DNA of 64,000 nucleotides from Micromonospora sp. M71_S20 (lineage in GTDB: Bacteria > Actinomycetota > Actinomycetes > Mycobacteriales > Micromonosporaceae), in assembly GCF_003664255.1 (NCBI RefSeq), contig NZ_RCCV01000001.1, forward strand, positions 4,092,001 to 4,156,000. The letters are read 5' to 3'. The notes under the pieces were generated by a model. It worked only from the letters and a program-made list of their open reading frames with translations. It was not told where the DNA came from and did not search any database. Positions 34,232 through 44,247 of the stretch are shown in pieces. Position 1 is the stretch's first letter. Every line of letters begins with the position of its first letter. Made by a program: the position numbers and the translations under genes.

Positions 34232-34681
34232 GTGACCAGCAGAGACGCCGCCGAACAGCACCTACGCGACCTCGCCCGGCTGCGCCGCGTCCGCGACCGC
34301 ATCGACCGGGAGTACGCGCAGCCACTGGACGTCGAGGCACTCGCCCGGGGCGCCAACATGTCGGCCGGACACCTCAGCCGCCAGTTCCGGCAGGCCTACG
34401 GCGAGTCGCCGTACGCCTATCTCATGACCCGGCGCATCGAACGCGCCATGGCACTGCTGCGCCGCGGCGACCTCAGCGTCACCGAAGTCTGCTTCGCGGT
34501 CGGCTGCTCCTCGCTGGGCACCTTCAGCACCCGCTTCACCGAACTGGTCGGCGTGCCGCCGAGCACCTACCGCGCCCGGACAGCCCAGGCGACGGCGGAG
34601 ATGCCACCGTGCATCGCGAAACAGGTGACCCGACCGATCAGGAATCGAGAAGCACGCCGCACGCGGCCGCAACTAGCCTGA
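34232..34681 (+). CDS. AraC-family transcriptional regulator
   Basis: The 149-residue protein is little more than the double helix-turn-helix of AraC: LDVEALARGANMSAGHLSRQ and then FRQAYGESPYAYLMTRRIER, LRRGDLSVTEVCFAVGCSSL, and the signature end GTFSTRFTELVGVPPSTYRA. There is no ligand-binding domain, so it resembles MarA/SoxS-like short activators. The C-terminal tail is basic. It lies five bases upstream of the VOC gene and is the first gene of an AraC-VOC-UvrA-like set often seen in actinomycetes. The start is GTG 34232. Confidence 0.9.
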   Translation: MTSRDAAEQHLRDLARLRRVRDRIDREYAQPLDVEALARGANMSAGHLSRQFRQAYGESPYAYLMTRRIERAMALLRRGDLSVTEVCFAVGCSSLGTFSTRFTELVGVPPSTYRARTAQATAEMPPCIAKQVTRPIRNREARRTRPQLA

Positions 34682-34686
34682 CCGGC

Positions 34687-35097
34687 ATGGACATCACCAT
34701 CCACTACGCCTTCCTCCCGCACACCGACGCGGACGCCGCCCTGAACTTCTACCGCGACACCCTCGGCTTCGAGGTCCGCAACGACGTCGGATACGACGGC
34801 ATGCGCTGGCTCACCGTCGGCCCCGCCAACCAGCCCGGCACCTCCATCGTCCTGCACCCGCCGGCCGCCGAACCCGGCATCACCGACGACGAGCGCCGCA
34901 CCATCCTCGAACTGATCGCCAAGGGCAGCTACGGCGCCGTCACCCTGGCCACCGACGACCTCGACGGCCTCTTCGACCGGCTGCAGGCCAGCGGCGCCGA
35001 CGTCGTCCAGGAGCCGACCGAGCAGCCGTACGGCGTGCGCGACTGCGCCTTCCGCGACCCCACGGGCAACCTCATCCGCATCAACGAACTGCGCTGA
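34687..35097 (+). CDS. VOC-family protein (glyoxalase/bleomycin-resistance fold)
   Basis: The 136-residue protein has the paired beta-alpha-beta-beta-beta VOC layout: YAFLPHTDADAALNFYRDTL, FEVRNDVGYDGMRWLTVG, GAVTLATDDLDGLFDRLQAS and CAFRDPTGNLIRINEL, where the acidic metal ligand near the end is in RINEL. Its role may be metal-dependent catalysis or drug binding. It sits between the AraC-type and UvrA-like genes, which suggests a joint response to a DNA-damaging or toxic compound. Confidence 0.88.
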   Translation: MDITIHYAFLPHTDADAALNFYRDTLGFEVRNDVGYDGMRWLTVGPANQPGTSIVLHPPAAEPGITDDERRTILELIAKGSYGAVTLATDDLDGLFDRLQASGADVVQEPTEQPYGVRDCAFRDPTGNLIRINELR

Positions 35098-35172
35098 ACC
35101 CACCGGCGCACCCAGACACCGACCAGGCAACACCGCGACGCCGGCCCCCGCGCCACAGACGATGGAGACACG

Positions 35173-37560
<2,388 letters not shown>

Positions 37561-37574
37561 CCGGAGGCGGCCCG

Positions 37575-37617
37575 GTCGGTACCGCGGCGGGTGCCCGGCG
37601 CTCGCCACGGTACCGAC
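37575..37617 (+). terminator. hairpin after the UvrA-like gene
   Basis: GTCGGTACCG (37575-37584) and CGGTACCGAC (37608-37617) are perfect reverse complements 14 bp after the stop codon. The 23-base loop is long, so the structure is plausible rather than certain. Confidence 0.5.
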
Positions 37618-37762
37618 TCGGCCGCACGTTCCGGCGCACGGCAGGAAGACAGGCCAGGGGAGTGCGCCGTCGTGCCCCATCACGCAATGGGATGCGGCCA
37701 TCATCCTGAGTTGCCATCGACACAGATCGACTGGATTGACTCATCGTGACCGCGCCGACACG

Positions 37763-38138
37763 GTGAGTCCACGAGACTGCGACTCTTCCTTACCGCCGCG
37801 TTCGCCGCCGCCGCCACGCTGGCGGCGCCCGCAGCCGCCCACGCCGGCCCCAACGACAACCTCAACGCCAGCGTCTCCGGAGTCTCCTCGCAGGCCGCCG
37901 GCACCTCCTTCTGCCTCTACAGCGACACCTACTTTCAGGGGCGGATGTCGTGATGTACGCATGCGGCGACTACGCGCTGTTCAACTGGAACGGGCACGGG
38001 TCCGTCGTCAACAACCAGACTCCGGGCACCTGGGCCGACCTGCTGGACCAGAACCGCAACCCGATCCACGGCTTCGCCTACCGGAGCGACGCCCCGTACG
38101 TGGACTTCGATCCGTACTGGTACGCCCAGCCGTGTTAG
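37763..38138 (+). pseudogene. secreted peptidase-inhibitor I36-like protein, frameshifted
   Basis: One frame encodes a signal peptide (RLRLFLTAAFAAAATLAAPA ending AHA) followed by a mature start reaching SFCLYSDTYFQG. The following frame continues VMYACGDYALFNWNGHGSVV, then NNQTPGTWADLLDQNRNPIH, and ends YWYAQPC. Adding one base in the G-run at 37938-37941 joins them as QG-ADVVMYACGDY. A second shift seems needed between the GTG at 37763 and the signal peptide. The joined product of about 125 residues looks like the secreted I36 inhibitor (SMPI-like) proteins of Streptomyces relatives. It is either a decayed gene or carries sequence errors. Confidence 0.65.
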
Positions 38139-38474
38139 GGGAGTGCTGAGGCGCCCTGACTGCTCCGTGTGCGCCCGATTCAGGCGAGCACCAGCTTCTT
38201 CAGGCGAGCGCCAGCTTCGGCCGCGACGGCCCCGGACCGCCGCCCGCAGAACTCACCGGCTCGGGCGGCGGTCTTACGGTGGAGTCGACCGCAACGAGCC
38301 GAGTCCACTCAGGCGTAAAGAGCACTACGGGTCGGACCGCCATCACGACGGCGACCGCGCGGGCCCGCCACCGCGCAGGCATGCGTCGCCGATCGCCCAG
38401 AACCCCAACTTGTCGCCACGCGAGTCCATCCTTGGGCCGCCACCAGCGCGACGCTACAGGTTCGATAATTGACA
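38139..38474. other. gene-free stretch, possibly degenerate coding DNA
   Basis: No intact gene is visible in these 336 bp. The minus strand has fragments that look coding in more than one frame (WTRLVAVDST in one, and RLKKLVLA before a stop in another), weakly reminiscent of a decayed transposase end. The stretch also holds a 20-bp tandem repeat at 38179-38218. No terminal inverted repeats of an insertion sequence were found. Confidence 0.35.
38179..38218. repeat. 20-bp tandem direct repeat
   Basis: Two adjacent 20-bp units read TTCAGGCGAGC-A/G-CCAGCTTC. They differ only at position 12 (A in the first copy, G in the second). Confidence 0.85.
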
Positions 38475-38483
38475 TTATGTCAA
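38469..38483. repeat. 15-bp inverted repeat over the stop of the P-loop gene
   Basis: TTGACA-TTA-TGTCAA is a perfect six-base-arm palindrome covering the TAA stop (38475-38477) of the leftward gene. It may be a protein-binding site or a weak end-of-gene hairpin. The AT-rich content is unusual here. Confidence 0.5.
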
Positions 38484-39068
38484 GTAGACCGGATCGGGCA
38501 TTCCCTCGGCCCGCTCGGACGGCAGGTCGCCGAGGCGCCGTAGGTGCGCCTCCACCAGCGCGACCCGTGCCCGCACCGGCGCGGGCGGCACCGCGATCAG
38601 ACGATGGCCGTGCGCCCGGTAGACCTCCACGTGCATGCGGGCGAATGCCAGCGACTCCGCGTAGCCGATCCGGCGGGCAGCGCTGGGCGTCACGAAGCCC
38701 AACGGCTCGACCAGGAACACCTGCCGCTGGTAGGCGCCGTCGCGGAGCACCCGCCGCACCTCTTCGGTGAGCACGCGCCCCGGCGGGCGTCCCAGGTACC
38801 GCGCGAGCGCCAGCGTGCACAGGGGCGACCGGTCGTGGACCTGCACCGACCCGTGCAATCCGTGCGCCTCGCGGCGCTCCCGCTGGAGCCCTGCCACCGC
38901 GTCGACGAAGCCCGCCTCCTGCCACGGTTCGGCCACTCCCCGCTCCTGCCCCGCCGCGATGACGTCGGTGGCCGCCTCGGCCACGACGTCCCATCCGCGC
39001 CAGCGCAGCGCGTCGGCGAGTGTCGTCTTGCCCGCCCCCGGCGCACCCGTCAGTACGTACCGCCGCAT
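38475..39068 (-). CDS. AAA_28-type P-loop ATPase/kinase-like protein
   Basis: The 197-residue protein starts MRRYVLTGAPGAGKTTLADA with Walker A at 8-15. It continues with DVVAEAATDVIAAGQERGVA, HDRSPLCTLALARYLGRPPG (lid and Walker B region) and ARMHVEVYRAHGHRLIAVPP. This is the AAA_28 (NadR-like nucleoside kinase) pattern. It probably phosphorylates a small molecule; the substrate is unknown. Start ATG 39068 follows GGGGGAGAG. It is divergent from the tyrosine recombinase, and the interval of 58 bp carries the 26-bp inverted repeat at 39109-39134. Confidence 0.85.
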   Translation of the reverse strand: MRRYVLTGAPGAGKTTLADALRWRGWDVVAEAATDVIAAGQERGVAEPWQEAGFVDAVAGLQRERREAHGLHGSVQVHDRSPLCTLALARYLGRPPGRVLTEEVRRVLRDGAYQRQVFLVEPLGFVTPSAARRIGYAESLAFARMHVEVYRAHGHRLIAVPPAPVRARVALVEAHLRRLGDLPSERAEGMPDPVYLT

Positions 39069-39108
39069 GCTCTCCCCCTTCCTCCACGGTTGGCTGCCAA
39101 CCCGAAAT

Positions 39109-39134
39109 TCATGCATAATATCCCTTATGCATGA
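39109..39134. promoter_or_regulatory. perfect 10+10 bp inverted repeat covering the recombinase start codon
   Basis: TCATGCATAA (39109-39118), six-base spacer TATCCC, and TTATGCATGA (39125-39134). The arms are exact reverse complements. The ATG of the recombinase (39127) lies in the right arm. The AT-rich sequence could include a -10 box; protein bound here would block transcription of the recombinase and perhaps of the divergent P-loop gene. Confidence 0.7.
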
Positions 39135-40137
39135 CAAACAGGACGAATCGGTACAGCGGCTAATCGAGGAGTTCCTGACGGCCCGCGCGACCCGCAAGCC
39201 CTCCCCCCACACGCTGGAGGCGTACCGGCGGGACCTGCGCGCCGTCGCCACGCTGGCGGCCGAGGAGAGCACCCCTCCCCTCCCCCTCGACGCGCTGCCC
39301 GTCGCCTCCCTCACCGCCCGCGTCATGCGCGCGGCATTCGCCCGGTTCGCCGCTCCCCGCGCGGCCGCGTCGGTGCACCGGGCGTGGTCCACCTGGAACA
39401 GTTTCTTCTCCTTCCTGGTCGCCGACGGGGTGGTCGCCGGCAACCCGATGCCGGCGGTCGGCCGCCCCCGGGCACCTCTCCCCCAGCCCAAGCCGCTACG
39501 CGGCGCGGACACCCCCGAGCAGTTGCTCGCCTCGGTGGCCCGGCAGGAGGGCCGGCAGCGCGACCCGTGGCCCGAACGCGACCTGGCGGTGCTGGCGTTG
39601 GCGCTCTGCGCGGGGTTGCGACTGTCGGAGCTGCTGGCGCTGCGGGTGGGGTCGTTGACGGGCCGCGCGGGCGAGCGGCGGGTCGACGTGGCGGGCAAGG
39701 GCGGGCGGCCGCGGGTGGTGCCGATCGAGCCGGAACTCGACGGGGTGCTGGTGGGCTACCTGGACAGCCGGGTGCGCCGGTTCGGATCGCGCACGGTGCG
39801 GCCGGACGCGCCGCTGCTGGTGGACCGGCAGGGTGAGCCGCTGCGTCGGGGTGGGTTGCAGTACCTGGTGGAGTCCTGCTACCGGCGGGCGGGCATCACC
39901 GACCGGGTGCCGCGTGGGGCGCGGTTGCACGCGCTGCGGCACACCTTCGCGACCCGGTTGGCGGAGGACGGGGCGAGTGCGGCGGAGATCATGCGGTTGC
40001 TGGGTCACGCGTCGTTGGCGTCGTCGCAGACGTACATCGAGGTGACGGCCGGGCAGCAGCGCGCGGCGGTGCGGTCCAACCGCACCAATCGGGCGTTGGC
40101 GGGGTTGGTGGCGGCGGAGGGCGACGCGCGGTCGTGA
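39127..40137 (+). CDS. tyrosine recombinase (XerC/D-like)
   Basis: The 336-residue protein has an N-terminal core-binding domain (10-110, KPSPHTLEAYRRDLRAVATL) and a catalytic domain with R165 (CAGLRLSELL), K191 (GKGGRPR), H268 and R271 (LHALRHTFATRL), H294 (LLGHASLASS) and nucleophile Y303. All catalytic residues are present. ATG 39127 lies inside a perfect inverted repeat and lacks a ribosome site, so the mRNA may be leaderless. Third-base preference in the gene shifts from C to G near 39.6 kb. No attachment site is seen. It could be a resident Xer-like enzyme or a relic of an element. Confidence 0.9.
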   Translation: MHDKQDESVQRLIEEFLTARATRKPSPHTLEAYRRDLRAVATLAAEESTPPLPLDALPVASLTARVMRAAFARFAAPRAAASVHRAWSTWNSFFSFLVADGVVAGNPMPAVGRPRAPLPQPKPLRGADTPEQLLASVARQEGRQRDPWPERDLAVLALALCAGLRLSELLALRVGSLTGRAGERRVDVAGKGGRPRVVPIEPELDGVLVGYLDSRVRRFGSRTVRPDAPLLVDRQGEPLRRGGLQYLVESCYRRAGITDRVPRGARLHALRHTFATRLAEDGASAAEIMRLLGHASLASSQTYIEVTAGQQRAAVRSNRTNRALAGLVAAEGDARS

Positions 40138-40236
40138 GGCGGTACGCGGCGGGCGTCGCGGTGCCGGCCGGCGGGCTCGTCGGACCGCGCGCCGATGGCC
40201 CGCGCGGGTGTCGGCGTGGCCGCCCGAGGGGCGGTC

Positions 40237-40267
40237 GGCCCGGCGTCGGGGTCCCCGACGCCGGGCC
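40237..40267. terminator. strong bidirectional hairpin between recombinase and folD
   Basis: GGCCCGGCGTCGGGG (40237-40251) and CCCCGACGCCGGGCC (40253-40267) are perfect reverse complements with almost no spacer. It is the strongest hairpin in the window and lies between convergent stops at 40137 and 40276. Confidence 0.75.
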
Positions 40268-40275
40268 GGGGGCGG

Positions 40276-41142
40276 TCAGGCGTGGCCGGTGGCGCGGCGG
40301 GCGGCGTCGAGGGCGTTGCGGAAGAGCATGGCGACGGTGGTGGGGCCGACTCCGCCGACACGGGGGGTGATGGCGCCGGCGACGTCGGCGCAGGTCTCGG
40401 CGACGTCGGGTAGGAGGCGTCGGCCTTCGTAGCGGACGCCGCCGCCGATGACGACGGCGCCGGGGCGGACGTGTTCGGGTTGGATGATGCCGGGGACGCC
40501 GGCGGCGGCGATGAGGATGTCGGCGCGTCGGGTGTGGGTGGCCCAGTCGGGGACGCCGGTGTGCACGACGGTGACGGCGGCGTTGGCGGTGGGTCGCTTC
40601 TGGGTGAGCAGCAGGGCGAGGGGGCGGCCGAGGGTGGCGCCGCGGCCGAGGATGACGACGTCGCGGCCGGCGACGGGGATGTCGTGGAAGGCGAGCAGGG
40701 CTTCGATGCCGGCGGGTGTGCAGGGCAGGGGTCCGGGCAGGCCGAGGGCGAGGCGTCCCATGTTGAGCGGGTGCATGCCGTCGACGTCGAGGTCGGGGTC
40801 CATGGTCTGCAGGGCCCGGTCGTAGTCGAGGTGCGCGGGGATGGGGTGCTGGATGAGCAGGCCGTGCACGTCGGGTGCGGTGTTGAAGTCGGCGATGGCG
40901 CGGTGCAGGTCGGCCTGGGTGGCGGTGGCGGGCAGGTGTACGTGGGGTGAGGCGAAGCCGAGTTCGCTGGCCTGGCGTTGCTTGATGCGGATGTAGCCGG
41001 CGCTGGCGTCGTCGTCGCCGACGAGGATGGTGGCGAGGCCGGGGGTGGTGCCGGCGGCGCGCAGTGCGGTGACGCCGGCGGCGACGTCGGTGAGGATGCG
41101 TTCGGCGACGGGGGTGCCGGGCAGGAGTCGGGCGGTGGGCAT
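40276..41142 (-). CDS. folD: methylenetetrahydrofolate dehydrogenase/cyclohydrolase
   Basis: The 288-residue bifunctional enzyme interconverts 5,10-methylene-, methenyl- and 10-formyl-tetrahydrofolate in the cytoplasm. Seen are SAGYIRIKQRQASELGF with the YxxxK catalytic pair, LLIQHPIPAHLDYDRALQTM, the NADP site DVVILGRGATLGRPLALLL, and GGVGPTTVAMLFRNALDAAR at the end. PGGVGPMT reads VGGVGPTT here. The start ATG 41142 follows GAGGAGC. A ZTP-type riboswitch precedes it (41158-41243), tying expression to folate and purine status. Confidence 0.95.
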   Translation of the reverse strand: MPTARLLPGTPVAERILTDVAAGVTALRAAGTTPGLATILVGDDDASAGYIRIKQRQASELGFASPHVHLPATATQADLHRAIADFNTAPDVHGLLIQHPIPAHLDYDRALQTMDPDLDVDGMHPLNMGRLALGLPGPLPCTPAGIEALLAFHDIPVAGRDVVILGRGATLGRPLALLLTQKRPTANAAVTVVHTGVPDWATHTRRADILIAAAGVPGIIQPEHVRPGAVVIGGGVRYEGRRLLPDVAETCADVAGAITPRVGGVGPTTVAMLFRNALDAARRATGHA

Positions 41143-41157
41143 GGTGCTCCTCTGCCG

Positions 41158-41243
41158 GCGGGGCCCAGGCGGTCGACCTCCGCGCGTGGAGCTCCCCGAT
41201 GGTTTGGTGCCCATCCTCTGGCCGCCAGTCGCGTCTGGGTTCA
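41158..41243 (-). promoter_or_regulatory. ZTP/ZMP (pfl) riboswitch upstream of folD
   Basis: In the leader the RNA reads CGCGACUGGCGG, then a hairpin GGAUGG...CCAUC followed by GGGGAGCU, and finally GACCGCCUGGGC. These are the conserved blocks of the pfl motif: GACUGGCG, the CGGGGAGC after P2 and the CCGCCUGGGC at the end. The aptamer ends just before the ribosome site, which suggests translational control. The motif is known to bind ZMP/ZTP and often controls folD. Confidence 0.8.
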
Positions 41244-41386
41244 GCTTGCCACAGGGGTCGGGTGCGGTGTGTCCCGGTGCGGTCGGGCTGGCGGGTCGGC
41301 GTACTGACTGTGGGTGTCCCGTTGGTCACTGGTTAGGGCTACCCTGTCGGCCTGTCCGTGTCGGGCGGTCGCCCGGGGTGTCGTGA

Positions 41387-42541
41387 ATGGAGGCCATGGT
41401 GCCGGTGCAGGTCGGCGGGGATGGTGTGGCGTCGGGTCCGCGGTTGGGGGTGGAGGAGGAGTTCCTGCTGGTCGATCCGGTGAGTCGGTGTGTGGTGCCG
41501 GGTGCGGGTGCGGTGGTGGATCGGGCGGTGGCGCGGTTGGGTGCGCGGGTGTCGGGTGAGATCACGACGCTGCACGTGGAGACGAGGACGGATCCGACGT
41601 CGTCGGTGCGGGGGTTGTTGGCGCAGTTGGTGCAGGCTCGTCGGGTGGTGGCGGAGTGTGCGGCGGTCGACGGGTTGCGGATCGTGGCCACCGGTACGCC
41701 GGTGTTGCCGGGTGCGACGGCGCCGCCGGTGACGCGGGGGCCGCGGCAGGATCGGGGTACGGCGACGTTTCGGGGGTTGCACGACGAGTTGGCGATCTGT
41801 GCGTTGCACGTGCACGTGGAGTTGCCGGATCGGGAGCGGGCGTTGCTGGTGAGCAATCATCTGCGGGCGTATCTGCCGCTGTTGATCGCGTTGACGGCGA
41901 ATTCGCCGTTCTGGGAGGGGCGGGATTCGGGTTATGCGAGTTGGCGGTCGATGATCTGGCCGCGGTGGCCGGTGGCGGGGCCGCCGCCGCGGTTCACGTC
42001 GCTGGCTCACTACGAGCGGGTGGTGGAGATGTTGTCGGCGGCGGGGGCGGTCGTGGATCCGGGGACGTTGTTCTGGGACATCCGGCCGTCGGTGACGCAT
42101 CCGACGTTGGAGGTGCGGGTGTCGGACGTGCCGGTGTCGGCGCAGGAGTCGGCGTTGGTGGCGGCGTTGGTGCGGGCGTTGGTGGTGCGGGGGTTGGAGG
42201 CGGTGGATCGGGGTGATCACGGTCCGGAGGTTGCCGGGGAGTGGTTGCGGGCGGCGTACTGGCGGGCGGCGCGTGACGGGTTGGAGGGGTCGCTGCCGGA
42301 GGTCGGTTCGGGTCGGTTGCGTCCGGTGCGGGAGGTGTTGGGTGAGGTGGTGGGGTGGTTGGCGCCGGTGTTGCGGGCGTGTGGGGACGAGGCTCTGGTG
42401 CGGGGCTGGTCGGAGCGGTTGTTGGCGGTGGGTGGTGGTGCGGTGCGGCAGCGGGCGGCGGCGGGTCGTCGGGGTCGGTTGACGGATGTGGTGGATTTTC
42501 TGGTGGCGCAGACGGTGGTGGATGAGCGACTGCCGGTGTAG
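41387..42541 (+). CDS. YbdK-type carboxylate-amine ligase (GCS2 family)
   Basis: The 384-residue protein (ATG 41387, or ATG 41396) belongs to the glutamate-cysteine ligase 2 family. PRLGVEEEFLLVDPVSR near residue 18 has the EEE metal/ATP site. CALHVHVELPDRERALLVSN, ALTANSPFWEGRDSGYASWR and FWDIRPSVTHPTLEVRVSDV carry further conserved residues. YbdK-type enzymes show weak glutamate-cysteine ligase activity; actinobacterial members may join other substrates, and EgtA is a relative. It is divergent from folD. Leucine is often coded by TTG, in line with the G/T-rich plus strand of this region. Confidence 0.85.
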   Translation: MEAMVPVQVGGDGVASGPRLGVEEEFLLVDPVSRCVVPGAGAVVDRAVARLGARVSGEITTLHVETRTDPTSSVRGLLAQLVQARRVVAECAAVDGLRIVATGTPVLPGATAPPVTRGPRQDRGTATFRGLHDELAICALHVHVELPDRERALLVSNHLRAYLPLLIALTANSPFWEGRDSGYASWRSMIWPRWPVAGPPPRFTSLAHYERVVEMLSAAGAVVDPGTLFWDIRPSVTHPTLEVRVSDVPVSAQESALVAALVRALVVRGLEAVDRGDHGPEVAGEWLRAAYWRAARDGLEGSLPEVGSGRLRPVREVLGEVVGWLAPVLRACGDEALVRGWSERLLAVGGGAVRQRAAAGRRGRLTDVVDFLVAQTVVDERLPV

Positions 42542-42569
42542 GTGGTGCGGGGTGGTCCGGTTCGTCCGG

Positions 42570-44150
42570 TCAGCGGTCGCGGTGCAGTTCGCGGGCGAAG
42601 TAGTCGCGCAGGGGTGTCACGTGGCGGTCGGGGCGGCGCCATTCGGCGAGCAGGTCTTCGAGCAGGTGGAGTTCGTCGACGAGGGTGTCGCCGTGGTAGC
42701 GGCGGATGACGGGGTGGATGAAGGCGCTTTCGGCGGCGCGGTCGGGTTGGGGGTGGCGTTCGATGGCGAAGACGTCGCCGTAGTCGTCGCGGCCCCAGCG
42801 CAGGCTGACGGTGTAGTAGTGCGGGTGGTCGTGGAAGCGGGCGCGGACGTGGTCTTCGGGCAGGTCGGTGTAGTGGCGTAGCTGTCCGTGGGGGTCGACG
42901 ACGAGGGCGTCGCAGAGGAATTCGAACTGGGTCCACAGGGCGGAGCTCCAGTTGACCCGGTCGAGGACGAGGGTGGTGAGGGTGTCGGCGTCGCGGTCGA
43001 CGGGGGTGTGTGGCAGGGGTACGCCGTCGTAGCGTTCGCGTAGCAGGGCGGTGAGGGTGCGCAGGTTGTAGCGGAATCCGTCGATGAAGGCGGAGGAGGC
43101 TTTCTTGAGGTCGCGGTCCTGGGCGAGGGTGCCGGCGAAGTAGAGGCCGTCGACGTTGGTGGACTGCCAGTCGCCGGTGGTGGTGGGCATGCGGCCGCTG
43201 GGGACCATGTCGGGTCGGCAGGTGGGGTCGAAGGGGGTGGTGTCCATGGTGAAGCCGGTGCAGCGCAGGAGGGTTTCGTATTCCATGACGGCGGTTTCGC
43301 CGTCGGCGTGGGTGTAGGTGAGGTGTACCTGGTAGCGGTTGTCGAGGGGGCGGATCTCGTCGATGACGCAGTCGAGGACGGAGTGCAGGGTCTTGAACTG
43401 GTAGCTGTCGAGGACGGCGCCGTGGTGGCCGCGGACGTCTCCGGGGTGTTTGGTGTTCCAGGCCAGGCGCAGTGGGCGGGGGCTGGCGAGGTGGATCATG
43501 GCGGCGTGGCCGAGGATCGCGGAGGCGGTTTCGAACGCGGAGTTGCCCTTGCCGAGGATGAGGACGCGGTGGCCGGCGTAGGCGGCGGGGTCGGTGTGCA
43601 TGTCCTCGTAGCCGGTGGCGTGTTCGATGCCGGGGATGTCGGGGATGTTGGGTCGGCCCCAGCCGGTGGCGACGATGAGGCAGCGGCAGTGCAGGACGCG
43701 GTCGGGGGTGTGGACGAGGAAGCCGTCGTCGAGGCGTTCGATCCGGTCGGCGGGGGTGTCGAAGCGTACGGCGAGTTGGTGGTAGCGCTGGAAGTCGGTG
43801 AGGTAGCGCACCATGTCGTCGGCGTGGGGGAAGTATTCGCTGCTGTACTTGGCGAAGGGCAGGTCGGCTGGTTCGTGCAGCAGGGAGTTCCAGTCCCAGC
43901 GCAGGCGGATCTCGGGGTCGGTGCTGGTGGTGTGGACCTTGTTGAGGGAGATGAGCCGGCGGTGCCGGGGGAAGTGGCGGAAGAACTCGGCGGGTGCGGG
44001 GGCGCGTTCGAGGGTGACGTAGTCGCAGCCGGCCTGTTGGAGGTAGTAGCTGAGTTGGAGGCCGGCTGGTCCGGCTCCGATGATGACGTACCGGTGGTGT
44101 TCGGTGGTGGCGTCGTGGTGGCTCGTCGGGCCTGGGGTGGGTGCCGTCAC
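42570..44150 (-). CDS. FAD-dependent oxidoreductase (FMO/FOXRED2-like)
   Basis: The 526-residue protein has the FAD site YVIIGAGPAGLQLSYYLQQA near residue 21, the second Rossmann site VLILGKGNSAFETASAIL near 195 for NAD(P)H, and LIVATGWGRPNIPDIPG and YFAGTLAQDRDLKKASSAFI for the FAD/NADP coupling. A C-terminal 110 residues with YHGDTLVDELHLLEDLLAEW are outside the flavin domain. It resembles FAD-dependent proteins annotated as flavin monooxygenases or lysine-ornithine N-monooxygenase-like. The substrate is unknown. GTG start at 44150. Confidence 0.85.
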   Translation of the reverse strand: MTAPTPGPTSHHDATTEHHRYVIIGAGPAGLQLSYYLQQAGCDYVTLERAPAPAEFFRHFPRHRRLISLNKVHTTSTDPEIRLRWDWNSLLHEPADLPFAKYSSEYFPHADDMVRYLTDFQRYHQLAVRFDTPADRIERLDDGFLVHTPDRVLHCRCLIVATGWGRPNIPDIPGIEHATGYEDMHTDPAAYAGHRVLILGKGNSAFETASAILGHAAMIHLASPRPLRLAWNTKHPGDVRGHHGAVLDSYQFKTLHSVLDCVIDEIRPLDNRYQVHLTYTHADGETAVMEYETLLRCTGFTMDTTPFDPTCRPDMVPSGRMPTTTGDWQSTNVDGLYFAGTLAQDRDLKKASSAFIDGFRYNLRTLTALLRERYDGVPLPHTPVDRDADTLTTLVLDRVNWSSALWTQFEFLCDALVVDPHGQLRHYTDLPEDHVRARFHDHPHYYTVSLRWGRDDYGDVFAIERHPQPDRAAESAFIHPVIRRYHGDTLVDELHLLEDLLAEWRRPDRHVTPLRDYFARELHRDR

Positions 44151-44247
44151 GCCAGAGACCTTCGCCGATGCGGCGGGGTGGTGTCAACGCTGGGTGGGGT
44201 GATGGTGACGCCACCGGTGGTGAGGTGTCCTCTCCCCCGCCGGTGTG

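Noticed and set aside
37672..37749. 26-codon ORF upstream of the I36-like gene
   Set aside because: It has a weak, distant ribosome site and no sign of conservation; His-rich composition is probably chance.
38200..38474. Transposase remnant
   Set aside because: WTRLVAVDST is suggestive of IS5-type proteins, but no second catalytic motif or terminal repeats could be found.
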